The translations under genes and the position numbers were made by a program. A DNA stretch of 64,000 bases from Rostratula benghalensis (taxonomy: Eukaryota; Chordata; Aves; Charadriiformes; Rostratulidae): assembly GCA_013399305.1 (NCBI GenBank), contig VXAI01000115.1, forward strand, positions 2,127,907 to 2,191,906, written 5' to 3'. This document shows, in pieces, positions 49,061 through 59,830 of this stretch; the stretch's first letter is position 1; each line of letters opens with the position of its first letter. Under the pieces are notes generated by a model that saw only the letters and a list, made by a program, of their open reading frames with translations, ran no database searches and was not told where the DNA came from.

Positions 49061-51705
49061 GTAAGTAATGACCTCTCAGTAATGTGAAGAGGCATTTGTC
49101 TTTATACCCTATCTTCACATGACATGAAAAAGGCTAGATTTTAGAAACACCAGGTTTCCCCCCTTCTCAGAAAAATCAAATCTTCCAGTATATCAAGCTC
49201 AAGTGTATAGAGTTCTGTCTGCAAAGATGAACTCTGGTGGTGGTATTGGTAGTGTTCTACCAGAGAGAAACAAAGCTACCAGTTGCAGTCGGTGAAAATG
49301 TTCTAGTAATCCTGAACTTGAATCTCTATCTGTCACAACCCTTCTATGGGAACATGTCATGACAAGGTTTAAGGAATCATATTTTGGTACTTAATTCCTG
49401 GTGAGGAACTTTCTCTGAAACCCTTTTGGAAGTTAGATGTAGAAATGTGTTTTTGCAAGCTTGGAGGTCTAAGTGTTCCCTGTATAATATAACATGGAAG
49501 ACCTTTAACTAAAAAATGCCTTCGGGCCTTTATTTACTAACGTGTGTTAACAAACAAAGTAGGTGAGAACTGGCTTTTTGTTACCATTGGCAAACTGGTG
49601 TGTCTTGGCCCACATCTATGCAGCTAAATTTTCCTGCCAAAGCAAGTTGCCACATCCAAACTATTTGCTGTGAATGGTCGTTGGCTCTTGATCAGGCTTG
49701 AGCAATGTCACAACATTGTCTGGGGGAGCAAAAGCTGGCACAGGCCAATTACTCTGCAGATGCTGCTGGTAATTTAGCAATACAGACAGCGCCCCATCTA
49801 CTCCCTGATCCTGTTTACTTTAGTGTTACAAAATAATAAGGGTATGTAAAATAAATGAGGAGACATTCCTAAAACAGAGGGGGAAGGAGTTTGAAATCTG
49901 AGAACAGTTGTGAACTCATGAAAACATTTAGAGGTTTTGTGACATACAATAGACATTTCATATAAATACTTGAAAATAGTGCCTAGATCAGAAGAGTCAA
50001 GTGCCAGGAAATCACTGAAAGGCTTCTGCTAAATAACGAAATATGTTGCTACAGACCTCCATGGAGCAGCTATCTTGAGATTGAGACAGTGTTCCTTCTA
50101 TTGGAGACTAAAAAGAGTTGAGCCGTGAATTCCTCTAGGAGGAAGCACATAATCCAAGGAGGAAAAGGATGAAAGTTTTGTGGCAGCTTCCACTACTGTG
50201 ATTCTTGTAGGGCAAAATCTGAAATTGGACAGAATATTGAATAGTCAAGACCAAGGAATGCCAAATGACTTAGGTAAAACTTATCCTACAAGCTAAAAGA
50301 TGACAGGAAGCTCTATACCTACAAAAAATTGTGTTCCTGTTTGCTTTGAGAGGCTATCAGGCTATCACTGTGCTCTTCTGTTGCATTCCTCTCAGAATCA
50401 GTTTAAACTCTTAAACCCCTGATCTTACCTAATGCTTACTGAAATGTGAACTCTTTTGATTCTGAATCTGAATCTGCAACAGGCTTACCAAATGACAGAC
50501 GATGGCTTGTAGTGATAGAACAAGGGGTAATGGTTTTAAACTAAAAGAGGGTAGATTCAGACTAGATTTATGGAAGAAATTTTTTTATGGAGGAAGTGAT
50601 GAGAAGCTGAAACAGATTGCCCAAAGAGGTGACAGGTGCCCCGTGCCTGGAAACTTTCAGGGTCAGGTTGGACAGGGCTCTGAGCAACCTGATGTAGTTG
50701 AAGATGTCCCTGCTTATTGCAGAGGGCTTGGACTAGATGGTCTTTAAAGGTCTCTTCCAGCCCAAACTATTCTATGATTCTGTGTGTACCAATTGCATTG
50801 TTTTTCCCATCTTCTAGGAAAAAAAAAAACAAAACAACAGGCTTTCTATTCTGTCTTTCCAAAAAAGCTTTCCTGTTGTAGCAGGTTGGTGGTAAGATAT
50901 GTCTGCCCCTGCTTAAGTGTTTTCCCCCCTTAAATATGCCTACTGATAACTTAGAATTTAAGTATTCACGTTCTAGGAATTTTAAGTACTGCATACATTT
51001 AAACTGTGAGAAGAAAAGAATGTTATCTGATGTTATCATGTACACATTAGCTGTCTTTTAATACCTGTTTTGAACTTGAACAACTTGCTTGCTCAAGAGT
51101 TGTAGTCACCAGAAATTATTGTACTTTCCATTTCCCCAGGTAGTAATATTTAGAGAGTCATATGATCTTTATGATTTTTTGTTGTTGTTCTGATGCCTTT
51201 AAATGCTTACAGTGATATTTTTTTCTTGATAACTTTTTTAGACACCCCTGACATTTGGTGGTCTCTTTGAAGTTATCCGTTGTTAATGAGCAAATATAAG
51301 TTGCTTGTCACAACCACATCTTAGTATTCTGAGATTAGCTTGACATATTTGGTGCTCTTTTCTGGCCAAGTGCATGCTGCAGCCTCTTTCAGTGATCCAG
51401 GAAGAGGACAAAGCATCACTCTGTCCTACGTCCCTGAGAATGTTCCCTACATTCAGAGTTCTGGTTAAGAAAATGCTTAAGGATATGTTTAATGGAGAAC
51501 TCATCCAAGAAGAAAAAGACCTTCAAAGAACTGATTCTTTGCCAAAGATTCTGCAAGCACATCTGTTTTCCATTCCTGCAACACTGAGCTTGTGTTTTAG
51601 GTGTTTTTACCTTGTAATGCTTTTCTAGAAAAGTGAGGAAAAGATAATTGGACAAGAGAGGACTTTCATATTTATGTAACTTTTCTACTTTTCATCTTGA
51701 TTTAG
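49061..51705 (+). other. UXS1 intron 10
   Basis: This 2.6 kb intron holds one sense-oriented CR1 3' end at about 50499-50784. Otherwise it is unique AT-rich sequence with a short A-run at about 50819-50829. No exon is supported. Confidence 0.84.
50499..50784 (+). mobile_element. CR1 LINE 3' end, sense to UXS1
   Basis: About 285 bases of CR1 in + orientation. The frame at 50502-50747 keeps the end of the reverse transcriptase (an RTRGNGFKLKEGRFRLD block). The element closes with CTCTTCCAGCCCAAACTATT and then ATTCTATG and ATTCTGTG octamers at the right edge. It is 5'-truncated and inactive. Confidence 0.93.
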
Positions 51706-51749
51706 GTCTATGGACCTGGAACGCAGACGAGAGCTTTCCAGTATGTCAG
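51706..51749 (+). CDS. UXS1: UXS1 exon 11
   Basis: The 44-base exon encodes residues 289-302 (VYGPGTQTRAFQYV) plus two bases of Ser303. It forms part of the sugar-nucleotide binding segment, in which QTRAFQYVSD is nearly invariant across UXS proteins. The VYGPGTQ start differs slightly from the human VYGSGSQ as I recall it. The acceptor is ATCTTGATTTAG and the donor is AG followed by GTAAGC. Confidence 0.96.
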
Positions 51750-53004
51750 GTAAGCCTTGTTTGTGCTGTCTGATATTCACTTCTCTTAGTGGTTCTTTGA
51801 GCTTGGCCTGCTTCATATGCATGTGTATTTTAGTCAAAGAAACCACGTTCATTCTTAGGCCAGCTTTACTTTCAGAAGGGAGCCGGTGAAGTTTTTAAAA
51901 ATGCCAAGAAACAAAACGTTAGTCGATTTAGAACTTTGAGTTAAAATATTAATGTGTTCCTCCCTTCAAGGGACAGGAAGTAAGTGGGTAGGAAAGTCTT
52001 CAATGCTGCTTTGGGTAAGTAGTTTGTCGGTCCTTGCATTGTAATGCAATAGTGCCACCTTGTGTCTTCGGGGGTGCTGTGGTCAGTGTGTGTGCTTCAC
52101 ACACACGTTCCTTGCTGGGGGAAGGAAATGGTTGGAGGTATTAATGTAGCTAATATTTGCACTGTAAGCGAGGCCAGAATGTACTTTTATAACGAAAAAG
52201 TGAATCCCTACCTCAGAATCTTTTGTTCAGTCACACTGGCTGAACTTCTGTGCCAGGCTTCTGGGTTGTTTTAATCATTCTCCACTTGGAATTGGTTCTT
52301 TCCCTCTGCTAAAAGTACTAACAGTGGTGACAGACAGTATGGAAACCCCATCGGTTCAAAGTAGCCACTCCTTTCCTGGTTATAAGTTGTAATGAAAGAG
52401 ATCTGGATTTGTATGTTCAGGGATGAGTGGCTAAGTTTGTTGCTGATAACCCCAAAATAACTTTGGGTTGTTTTGCTGGGGGAAGGTAACATCAAAATAC
52501 TGTCTTGTAGCCTGGTTTAAGAATTTCTGAGAGCCAGAAGACAGTTCAAACAACAAACTGCAAAGCAGGTGGTGGTGTCGTGTGCCTCTCTGTCTTACAA
52601 AGTACTGTATTCTGTTTAGAATGTGTTGGAAGTGGGCTTCTAAGTATGCTTGAGTACTGAAGGGATGGGGAAGTATTAATTGTTTTTTAGTAACTTGATA
52701 TTTTTATTTATTCTTTCATATGCTCACATGAACTAGTGTATCCCAAAGATATCACTATCTAATACCCAAAGGTAATCACCCTTTCAAACTAACCTCCAGT
52801 TCAGTATATCTTACAAGAAGGATTGTGGAACAAACAGCCAAGAAAACATGCACCCATTGAAGTGTACACTGTAAATCTGATTTCAGCAGTCCTCACTCAG
52901 CTGCCTGGTCGGCTTTATTGAGGATGCAGTTCTGGTTTCAGACAATAATATTATTTATAAGGAAGTGGAGATTACTTCAATCTGTTCTTCCCATTTATTT
53001 ACAG
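51750..53004 (+). other. UXS1 intron 11
   Basis: This 1.3 kb intron is unique sequence apart from a 9-base perfect hairpin at 52086-52106. No mobile element or exon is seen. Confidence 0.85.
52086..52106. repeat. 9-base perfect hairpin, 3-base loop
   Basis: GTGTGTGTG at 52086-52094, loop CTT, then CACACACAC at 52098-52106. The stem is perfect but made of GT/CA simple sequence. Confidence 0.92.
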
Positions 53005-53065
53005 TGATCTTGTGAATGGGTTGGTGGCATTGATGAACAGCAATGTTAGCAGTCCTGTCAACTTG
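53005..53065 (+). CDS. UXS1: UXS1 exon 12
   Basis: The 61-base exon completes Ser303 and encodes residues 304-323 (DLVNGLVALMNSNVSSPVNL). It forms a helix and strand in the C-terminal, substrate-binding part of the fold. The segment holds an Asn-Val-Ser sequon at residues 316-318. The acceptor is ATTTACAG and the donor is TG followed by GTGAGT. Confidence 0.96.
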
Positions 53066-54531
53066 GTGAGTACGAGAGCTCCCCTTTACTGTGTTTAGTG
53101 TCCAGTGGGCCAACATCACCTCCATTTTCCTCCTTGTCACTGATGCTGATTTCTAGAAGAAATAAATGGAGCTAAAAAGCTCTTTCCATTATGAGTAATG
53201 CATTCATCCATGTGATCTCTTCATAAATAAGATTCAGCCCCTAGATGTTGAGATCTTACAGTTCTAAGAACAGGATAAATTTGCTAGTTTTTCATTTGTT
53301 TTAGCAAAAGGATTTATGTAATAAGAATGTGGGGAAAAAAAACCCCAACCCTAACAAAATATGAGTAGGGAGTACAAATTACCCCAAGGGAATGATTGCA
53401 GTCTGGTTTTAATGAAAAAAAGCACTGAAGGAATACTTAGCTCTAAATAATTAGAAATCACTTTATACTAGCCTTGATTAGAGGGATATTGGATAGTATT
53501 TGGTTGTATAATTTTCTGATATTGATTAAAACTGCTTAGAACTTGAATTTTCTAATAAGATTTTTGTTCCGTGCCCTTTGCTGTAATGGTATTCTCAGCA
53601 GTGGATGTAAGAAGAGGAGAAGGATGTGCATGTGCAGGTCATTTCAGTGTATGCCTACTTTTGCCAAAATCATATATGCAACTCTGGAGGGTAGTTTTCA
53701 CTAGATTTTTCTTTTTTTACGGTGGTCATAAATTCATGTCTATGTTTCTATCCAAATGCTGGTACTTTTAAACCCCATCACATGTTTTGTCTCAAGAAAA
53801 CTCAGTGTTTATATGTACCTAAATGTTCATCTTTAGGTTGAACAAGATGTAGTGAAGAAGAGTTTTGCAACTAGGAAAGCCGAGGGATGCAGGAAATTGA
53901 GGCTGATGAAAGTTAGCTAATGCTAACAGGAAATTTTCAGCATTTTGTTCTGAAATCTTGATCAGAAGTCCATGTGCAAGTTGGGTAAAAAAAAAAATAG
54001 AGTAAACAAAAGGAATATTCTATAGGAAAGCAAGCAACCCTTATACATATTGATATGTAAAGTGTAGTAAACACAGAAACAATGTTTGCAGCTAAATTAG
54101 GTTGGTTTCCTAGCCTTGGGTGAACTGGAAATTTGTCATACTTCTTCATTACATCATCTGTCCTCAACTCAGCCGGGTCCTTGACTGCAGATTTCAAACT
54201 GATGATGTGGTTGTGTGGGTTGCTGAGTGGCACGTGCCTTTGCTGTGATTGAGGTGCACTTACCCACTCCTTACAGACCGATTTTTTTAATTTATTTATT
54301 GGCCAACCCCCAACGTACGTTGAATTACCAAGGCAAATGAAATGAAGGCAGCTTTTCTAATGTATATGGAGCTTGTCAAAGTTACATCTTTTTCATCAAA
54401 GTAGGAATAAGGCATAATATTTAGCTTTTTCAGAGTTTAACATGACCCTGTTATAATTGTCTCATGTCAGAAAGCTAGAATGTCGTAAGGAGTTTAATTG
54501 TTATTGTAATGAATATCCCTTCTGCTTCTAG
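53066..54531 (+). other. UXS1 intron 12
   Basis: This 1.5 kb intron is unique AT-rich sequence. An A/C-rich patch near 53334-53358 contains a short telomere-like AACCCCAACCCTAAC, too short to call. No exon or mobile element is seen. Confidence 0.85.
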
Positions 54532-54589
54532 GGAAACCCAGAAGAGCACACTATCCTAGAATTTGCCCAGTTAATTAAAAAACTTGTTG
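54532..54589 (+). CDS. UXS1: UXS1 exon 13
   Basis: The 58-base exon encodes residues 324-342 (GNPEEHTILEFAQLIKKLV) plus the first base of Gly343. NLGNP, spanning the exon 12/13 junction, is a conserved turn, and the following helix packs on the substrate domain. The acceptor is CTGCTTCTAG and the donor is TG followed by GTGAGT. Confidence 0.96.
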
Positions 54590-57006
54590 GTGAGTATGAT
54601 AAGTAATTCTTAGAAAAGCTAATGAAGTACTTATTGTCGATAGATTATTATTACTTGATTAGTGTGTGTAATATATGGATAATTTAATTGGTCTTTGGAT
54701 TTCTTAATAACTTTATCAAAGACATTTAGTTGTTTCCTGATCACATAATTAAATATTAATAGGATAATCCAAATATCTCAATTCTGTGTAAAATACTGCA
54801 TGAACATTGGAATGAATGCATTATTTACGTGTGTGATCTATACCAATTATTTTGTATAATGTTTATGCATTTGTATAGCTTTGTTTTGGCACAAGGACAA
54901 TTCATAAATGAAATGGAAAGCACATGAATGAAAATGTCTAGCATAACAGCTTAGCTGAAATACAGATTCTTTGGCAAGGTGGCTCTTCAGACTTAATGCA
55001 GCCTGTTCTCCTTCAACTACCATTAAACACCTCATGCTGTGGGACAGTTTTTCATGACTTTTCACTCATCTTCCAGTGACTCTTGTGAGGGCTGCTAGCA
55101 CCTCCCTTGTATTGTGGCTGGGAAGAAAACACCGTGGCTTTCTCTGCATTCTTCCTCTGGTACCTGTAGCAAAGCAGAGCTCTCAAGAATGGAGGTGAAG
55201 AGCTGCACTTAGTCTTCTTGCGTGGCTTCCTAATGAAACTTAACTGGTGCTATTAGGCAAGAGTTTGTAGATGTCAGCAGTGCCTCTGAGGGATCTGAAA
55301 AAGGCAAGTTCAAACATACAGTACAGAGGCTGATGCATGTGATGTGTCTAATAGAGGAGTCTCCCCTCAGGAAAACATCTGTGAATCCACAGATTAGGGA
55401 AGGAAACTGAAAACCAGAGCACCAAATCCATCAGGCACATGGAATAATTGTTACTTCCATTTTTCTGTGCTTTCAGAAACAACTTGATCTCTTTCAGTCT
55501 GCCCAAAGAGGTGGCTTAGTTCTATATCCATAAAATGCCACAGTAACATGGCATGTAAGCTATTTGGTAGATTTAGTTTGAGAAATTGTCCTGTTTCTGT
55601 CTGTTGTCATGAGGAAAGGCAAGTACTGTATTGGCTATTTAAATCAGACTGGAGAGGATGGGCAAGGAGGAAGTGAAGTCCTTTTGCAATGCAAAAGTAT
55701 GAAGAGAATCACAAAACAGGTTGTCAGGCATCTCTTGAGGTCATTGGGTTCAATCCTTCTGCTCAGGTAGAGCCACCTACAGCTGGCATTGGCTTAGGAA
55801 CACGTCCAGACAGCTTTTGAGTATCTCCAAGAATGGATACTCCACAGCCTCACTGGGCAACCAGTGAGGTGGGTCACACCCTCACAATAAAACAGCATTT
55901 CCCAATGTTCAGAGGGAACCTGTATTTCAGTTTGTGCCCACTGCCTCTGATCCTGTCACTGGGCGCCACTTGAAAAGAGCCCAGCTCCATCTTCTTTATT
56001 TCCACCATCAGGTATTTTCTACACATGGATAAAACCCACCTGAGCCTTCTCTTTTCCATGCTGAACAGTCCTAGCTCTCTCAGCCTGTCCTCATAGGAGA
56101 GATGCTCCAGTCCCTCCATCATCTTAGTAGCCACTTTGCCTCCAGCATGTCCATGTCTCTCTTGTACTGGTGAGGACAGAATGGGACCCAGCCCTCTAGA
56201 TGTATCTCATCGGTGCTGGGTAGAGGTGGAAGATCATTTCCTTTGACCTGCTGGCAGCACTCCTCCTGCTGCAGCCCAAGATGCCATTTACCTTCTTTGT
56301 GGCACGGGCACGTTGCTGGCTCATACTCAGCTCGGTGTCTACCAGGATCCCCAGATCTTTTCCTGTCAAGCACCTTTCAAGTTAGTTGGCCCCCAGCCTG
56401 TATAGGTGCCTCGGGCTTGTTCCTCCCCAGGTGTAGGACTTTGCACTTCTCCTTGTTGAACTTCATGATGTTCCTGTCAACCCTTTTCTCCAGTCTCCTT
56501 TCTTGAGGTCCCTCTGGTTAGGGGCACAGAATTCTCATGTATCGGTACTGACTAGTACTGACCCATGGGGTACACCAATGGTTACCTGTCTCCAACCAGA
56601 GTTTGTGCCACTAATCACCAGCCTCTGGGCCCAGCAACACAGCCAGTTTTCAACCCACCTCATTGTCAGCAGCGTTCAGTAAAGGTAGATGACATCAAGT
56701 GCTCTGCCCTTGCCTACTGAAGCAGTCATTTCACTGTAGAAGGTTATTGGGCTGGTCGATCATAGCTTCCTTTTTGTGAATCCATGCCGAAAGCTTTGGG
56801 AGATGCTTTGTGAATCCACGTTGCAGTGGGGCAGCTGGTTCACCCCCCTGTCACGTGCAGTGCAGCTGTGTCTGTGGAAAGCATTTCAGTGGTAGAATTA
56901 TGAAGCAGAAAGCTGCAGAGAGACCTGATGCTTTAATAGGTAGGAACGATGTAAATGCAAAGCACGGGGAATTGCAGATGGTAATGCACAGTCTCTTGTT
57001 TAACAG
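54590..57006 (+). other. UXS1 intron 13
   Basis: About 1.1 kb of this 2.4 kb intron is an antisense CR1 (about 55704-56790), which ends roughly 215 bases before exon 14. The remaining sequence is unique. No exon is supported. Confidence 0.84.
55704..56790 (-). mobile_element. CR1 LINE, long antisense copy near exon 14
   Basis: About 1.1 kb of CR1 on the - strand, from AGAATCACAAAACAGG at the left (3' terminal) edge. It passes through the ORF2 C-terminal remnant (frame 55874-56134, with [24 protein letters not shown] blocks) to upstream ORF2 sequence on the right. The frame is broken by stops and shifts. It may supply antisense splice-like or polyadenylation-like motifs close to exon 14, but none is obvious on the + strand. 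Confidence 0.91.
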
Positions 57007-57110
57007 GCAGTGGGAGTGAAATCCAGTTTCTCTCAGAAGCACAGGACGACCCTCAGAAACGAAAACCTGACATCAGAAAAGCCAAATTATTGCTTGGCTG
57101 GGAACCTGTG
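57007..57110 (+). CDS. UXS1: UXS1 exon 14
   Basis: The 104-base exon completes Gly343 and encodes residues 344-377. It includes SGSEIQFLSEAQDDPQKRKP, in which Arg361 is a family-conserved substrate contact as I recall. The IRKAKLLLGWEPV block follows, the typical C-terminal signature of UXS and related SDR enzymes. The acceptor is TTGTTTAACAG and the donor is TG followed by GTACGT. The few differences from the human protein are conservative. Confidence 0.97.
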
Positions 57111-58948
57111 GTACGTATAGCTGTATAATGGTGGTTGTGTGTAAAAACACGGGGAGGCAGAGGTGGGTGGGAGATGACCACGTGATAACAGTACATTTCA
57201 GTTACCAGAATATCTGCTTAACACAATCTCCAGGGCAGTTGTTCAAAAAGCTGTCTTGTATGTTGCCCTTGCTCATGATTCAAGAACTTCTGGGTAAGAC
57301 TGTATGTCATGCACCATGTAGAAGAGTACATTAGCACTTGTAGTAGACTTTAATAGGGGGAAAAACAAACAAAAAAACCCCCCAGTTTTAGGATAGGCAT
57401 TTTAACTTTTCCACATGCATGTTATGTGTTGTCTACCTGCCTTTCTGTAAGCCAGATGAATCCTTTGAATTACATGGTACATAGTTACAGGAGCTAATGA
57501 GTTTGCAGTCCTCATTCCTGTTTTGCTGGGGTAACATACATTACGGAAGGACAAAAATTACTTTTATTTAATTAAAATGATTTTAGAAAATATTTGGAGC
57601 AAGGCTGTTTTTAAATATTTGTAGCATCATTGTAAGCAGAAAATTTGGTTAGATTAATAGGGAGAAATATGAGCACCAGAAAAAAAATTCTGGGTTTTAG
57701 TTTGTTTAAAGGGAAACATGCAAAGCCTGGGCAAAACAGAAGGTAGCCAGAGAGAGGGGACACATTTGTGTTTTGGTTTTTTTTATTCTGGTGGACTGAA
57801 ATAAGGCAGAATAAGAAGCTCCTATTTTAGACTACGAGCATCACGTTATAGAGAAGTTGGGCTTGTTCTGTGTGTTCATAAGTCTGAAACATGCTCAGGG
57901 TTAGGTCTAACACCTCACCACCCACAGTAATGCCTGTACACCTCTAAAGCTTAGTTACCAGCCATATGAGGCCGTGGTTGTTCTGCACAGCTAATATATA
58001 CAAAGCTCAAGATGCCTGTGATTGCTCCTTTTTTCCTTTCTCAACCTTACTGATGAAGTTAACTGGGCATAGCTGATGATAAGAGCTGGCTTGTTTGGGA
58101 AGGTAAGGTCTACTTAATCCCCAGAAAGACTTTCTTAGCCAGCTCCAGTTTGTAGCCTGTTTTAGATTTGCAGTCAAAGTTCTCCAAACCTTCTGAAAGG
58201 TTTCACAGAGGCACTGGGTACTGATAGACTAGGCCTGAAAGTACACAGGCAATAGCAAGTAAGTAGGTTTTGTGCCGCTGTTTTATCCTCTTGTGTTGAT
58301 GATGGTATCAGCAAGTACATCAGAGCATATGGCTCCTGAGAAAAGTGGGTACCATTCCTGTTGTTCGTCTCTACACATTATAGTGGATAAATACCGGCAT
58401 AAAATATGAAGAATGACAATTATTGCTGTGGGATTTGAGACTATCAAATGAGACACTGGATCATAAGTTGTATCCTTTTTTCTCCATATCAGTGGAGCGC
58501 TGAAGAAATAAAAAATAAGAAAAAAACCCCACCACCTTTATACCCTTCTGTGGTATATGCTGGTCTGTGAGACTCTACAAAAGACGATCACTAAAACTAA
58601 AAGGGGCTTAAGTTTCTGTGTCTCAATTTCCATGTATTAGGAACTGAAAGCAGAATTATGTAAGTCAGTTCTGACACTAAGCAGACCGATTGTAACCATC
58701 TGATGTGATTCAAATTTGTTGGGGTTTGTTTTGACTTAAAACATCAGAAAAGGTACCTGATGTTTAAAAGGTGACGTGCGTTAGCAGTGCAGAGATGTAA
58801 CCAGCGTGTGGTGCTGTTAATACTTACCCAGGCTGCGAGTGAGACTTCCCAGCAGTATTTTGATAGCTGAATTAAAAAAAGATAGGGTTGTGAAAAGAGC
58901 TGATGTGAACTCAGAGTGATACGATTCTCTCCTCACTTTTGGGAACAG
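57111..58948 (+). other. UXS1 intron 14
   Basis: This 1.8 kb intron is unique AT-rich sequence. Short A/C-rich patches lie near 57360-57383. No mobile element or exon is seen. Confidence 0.85.
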
Positions 58949-59080
58949 GTCCCATTGGAAGAAGGTTTGAATAAAGCAATTCATTACTTCCGTAAAGAAC
59001 TTGAGTATCAGGCAAACAATCAGTATATTCCCAAGCCAAAACCCGCAAGGATGAAAAAAGGAAGAACAAGACATAACTGA
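58949..59080 (+). CDS. UXS1: UXS1 exon 15, terminal coding part and stop
   Basis: The 132 coding bases encode residues 378-420 and a TGA stop at 59078-59080. It begins VPLEEGLNKAIHYFRKELEY, a helix that closes the catalytic domain. It ends in a very basic tail (PKPKPARMKKGRTRHN) of the kind seen in vertebrate UXS1. The acceptor is TTTGGGAACAG. The tail length matches the human protein, and only the last residue and an Ile/Met position appear to differ. Confidence 0.97.
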   Translation, partial: VPLEEGLNKAIHYFRKELEYQANNQYIPKPKPARMKKGRTRHN

Positions 59081-59130
59081 AGACTGTGAGTTGGACAGGA
59101 AATTCCCTGCTTGACATTTGACGGATGTAA

Positions 59131-59192
59131 TTTTTTTTCTTGGGTTTTTGGGGGGGGTTTTTTTGGTTTTTTTTTTCCTTTTTTTTTTTTTT
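59131..59192 (+). repeat. T/G homopolymer block in the 3' UTR
   Basis: Successive T runs (T8, T7, T10, T14) are interrupted by G8 at 59150-59157 and short G pairs. The block begins 51 bases after the stop codon. It would make a U-rich segment in the mRNA and is prone to length errors in assembly. Confidence 0.9.
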
Positions 59193-59757
59193 GAGAGAGA
59201 GACTTTGAAACAGGTATCATGAAGAACAAACTGGAATTTCATTCTGAAGCTTGCTTTAAAGAAGTGGATGTGCCTAAAAAAAAGTAACAAACAAATATTC
59301 CCCTTCCCCTGCAAATCTTGCCTTGCACTTTTTAAATCTGTCTTTTTATGTAAAATAGCGTAGAAGCATCTTTTAGTATCTTCAAGTTTTATATCTTGCT
59401 GTGAGATCATTTTGTTGTGACTGTCCTTGACAGTTTTATTTACTGGTTTCTTTGTGAAGCTGACGATAAACACAAATGGGATGGAAAATGCCAATTTATT
59501 TATGAAATGGGTACTATAAAATATGAGATGTTCTACTATGCATAAGAGAAAAGCTAGTGGTATTGTCAGGTGGGAGACACTGACGTCTAAGTCTAAAGGG
59601 AGCTTGAAAGAATTCTGTATGAGAGCTTTATGTATTCTTTAAAGGAGAGATTTTTTCAAAGGTTTAGTTTTAGTTGTACACTTGAATTTGAGAGATTTTC
59701 ATTGATTACCACGGATAAGGATATTTTGAATCACTACTGTGTTGTGCGTACTCTGGG

Positions 59758-59763
59758 AATAAA
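59758..59763 (+). promoter_or_regulatory. AATAAA polyadenylation signal (proximal)
   Basis: A canonical hexamer, followed within 20-35 bases by GT-rich sequence (TTATTGGTTACAGTGGTTG). It would end the UXS1 mRNA near 59780. Confidence 0.75.
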
Positions 59764-59804
59764 GTTAATGTATTATTGGTTACAGTGGTTGAATATGCTA
59801 TTTT

Positions 59805-59810
59805 AATAAA
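59805..59810 (+). promoter_or_regulatory. AATAAA polyadenylation signal (distal)
   Basis: A second canonical hexamer 47 bases after the first, with the GT-containing TTTCAGGGTTTCACTGT downstream. The two signals probably give alternative mRNA ends about 50 bases apart. Confidence 0.78.
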
Positions 59811-59830
59811 ATATTGAAACTTCTATTGAC

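Larger units (their letters stand above)
1..59830 (+). other. UXS1: UXS1 gene, 5'-truncated by the window (intron 1 to poly(A) region)
   Basis: This is the gene for UDP-glucuronic acid decarboxylase (UDP-xylose synthase), a single-pass type II membrane enzyme of the Golgi/ER lumen. It converts UDP-glucuronate to UDP-xylose with bound NAD+. Fourteen exons totalling 1169 coding bases were found at 13371, 16231, 18317, 22863, 27491, 35778, 37250, 39613, 48941, 51706, 53005, 54532, 57007 and 58949. Every boundary is GT-AG and every split codon rejoins in phase. Exon 1, the start codon and the promoter lie upstream of the window. The encoded part begins Val-Trp-Gly-Asn-Phe, which is residue 33 of the 420-residue human form as I recall it. 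With that offset the YxxxK pair falls at Tyr231/Lys235. No frameshift or premature stop is seen, so the gene looks intact and functional. Confidence 0.95.
59081..59830 (+). other. UXS1: UXS1 3' UTR
   Basis: About 750 bases run from the stop codon to the likely cleavage zone after the second AATAAA. The sequence is AT-rich, with a T/G low-complexity block at 59131-59192. The end is inferred from the signals and from the downstream GT-rich sequence, since no transcript can be checked here. The 225-codon frame on the other strand (58817-59494) is an antisense shadow. Confidence 0.82.

Noticed and set aside
53334..53358. Telomere-like AACCCCAACCCTAAC
   Set aside because: Less than two imperfect units inside an A-rich patch, so chance is sufficient.
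58817..59494. 225-codon open frame on the - strand, the longest in the window
   Set aside because: It lies opposite the last UXS1 exon and its 3' UTR. Its lysine-rich middle is just the T-rich UTR block read backwards, and no domain is recognisable.
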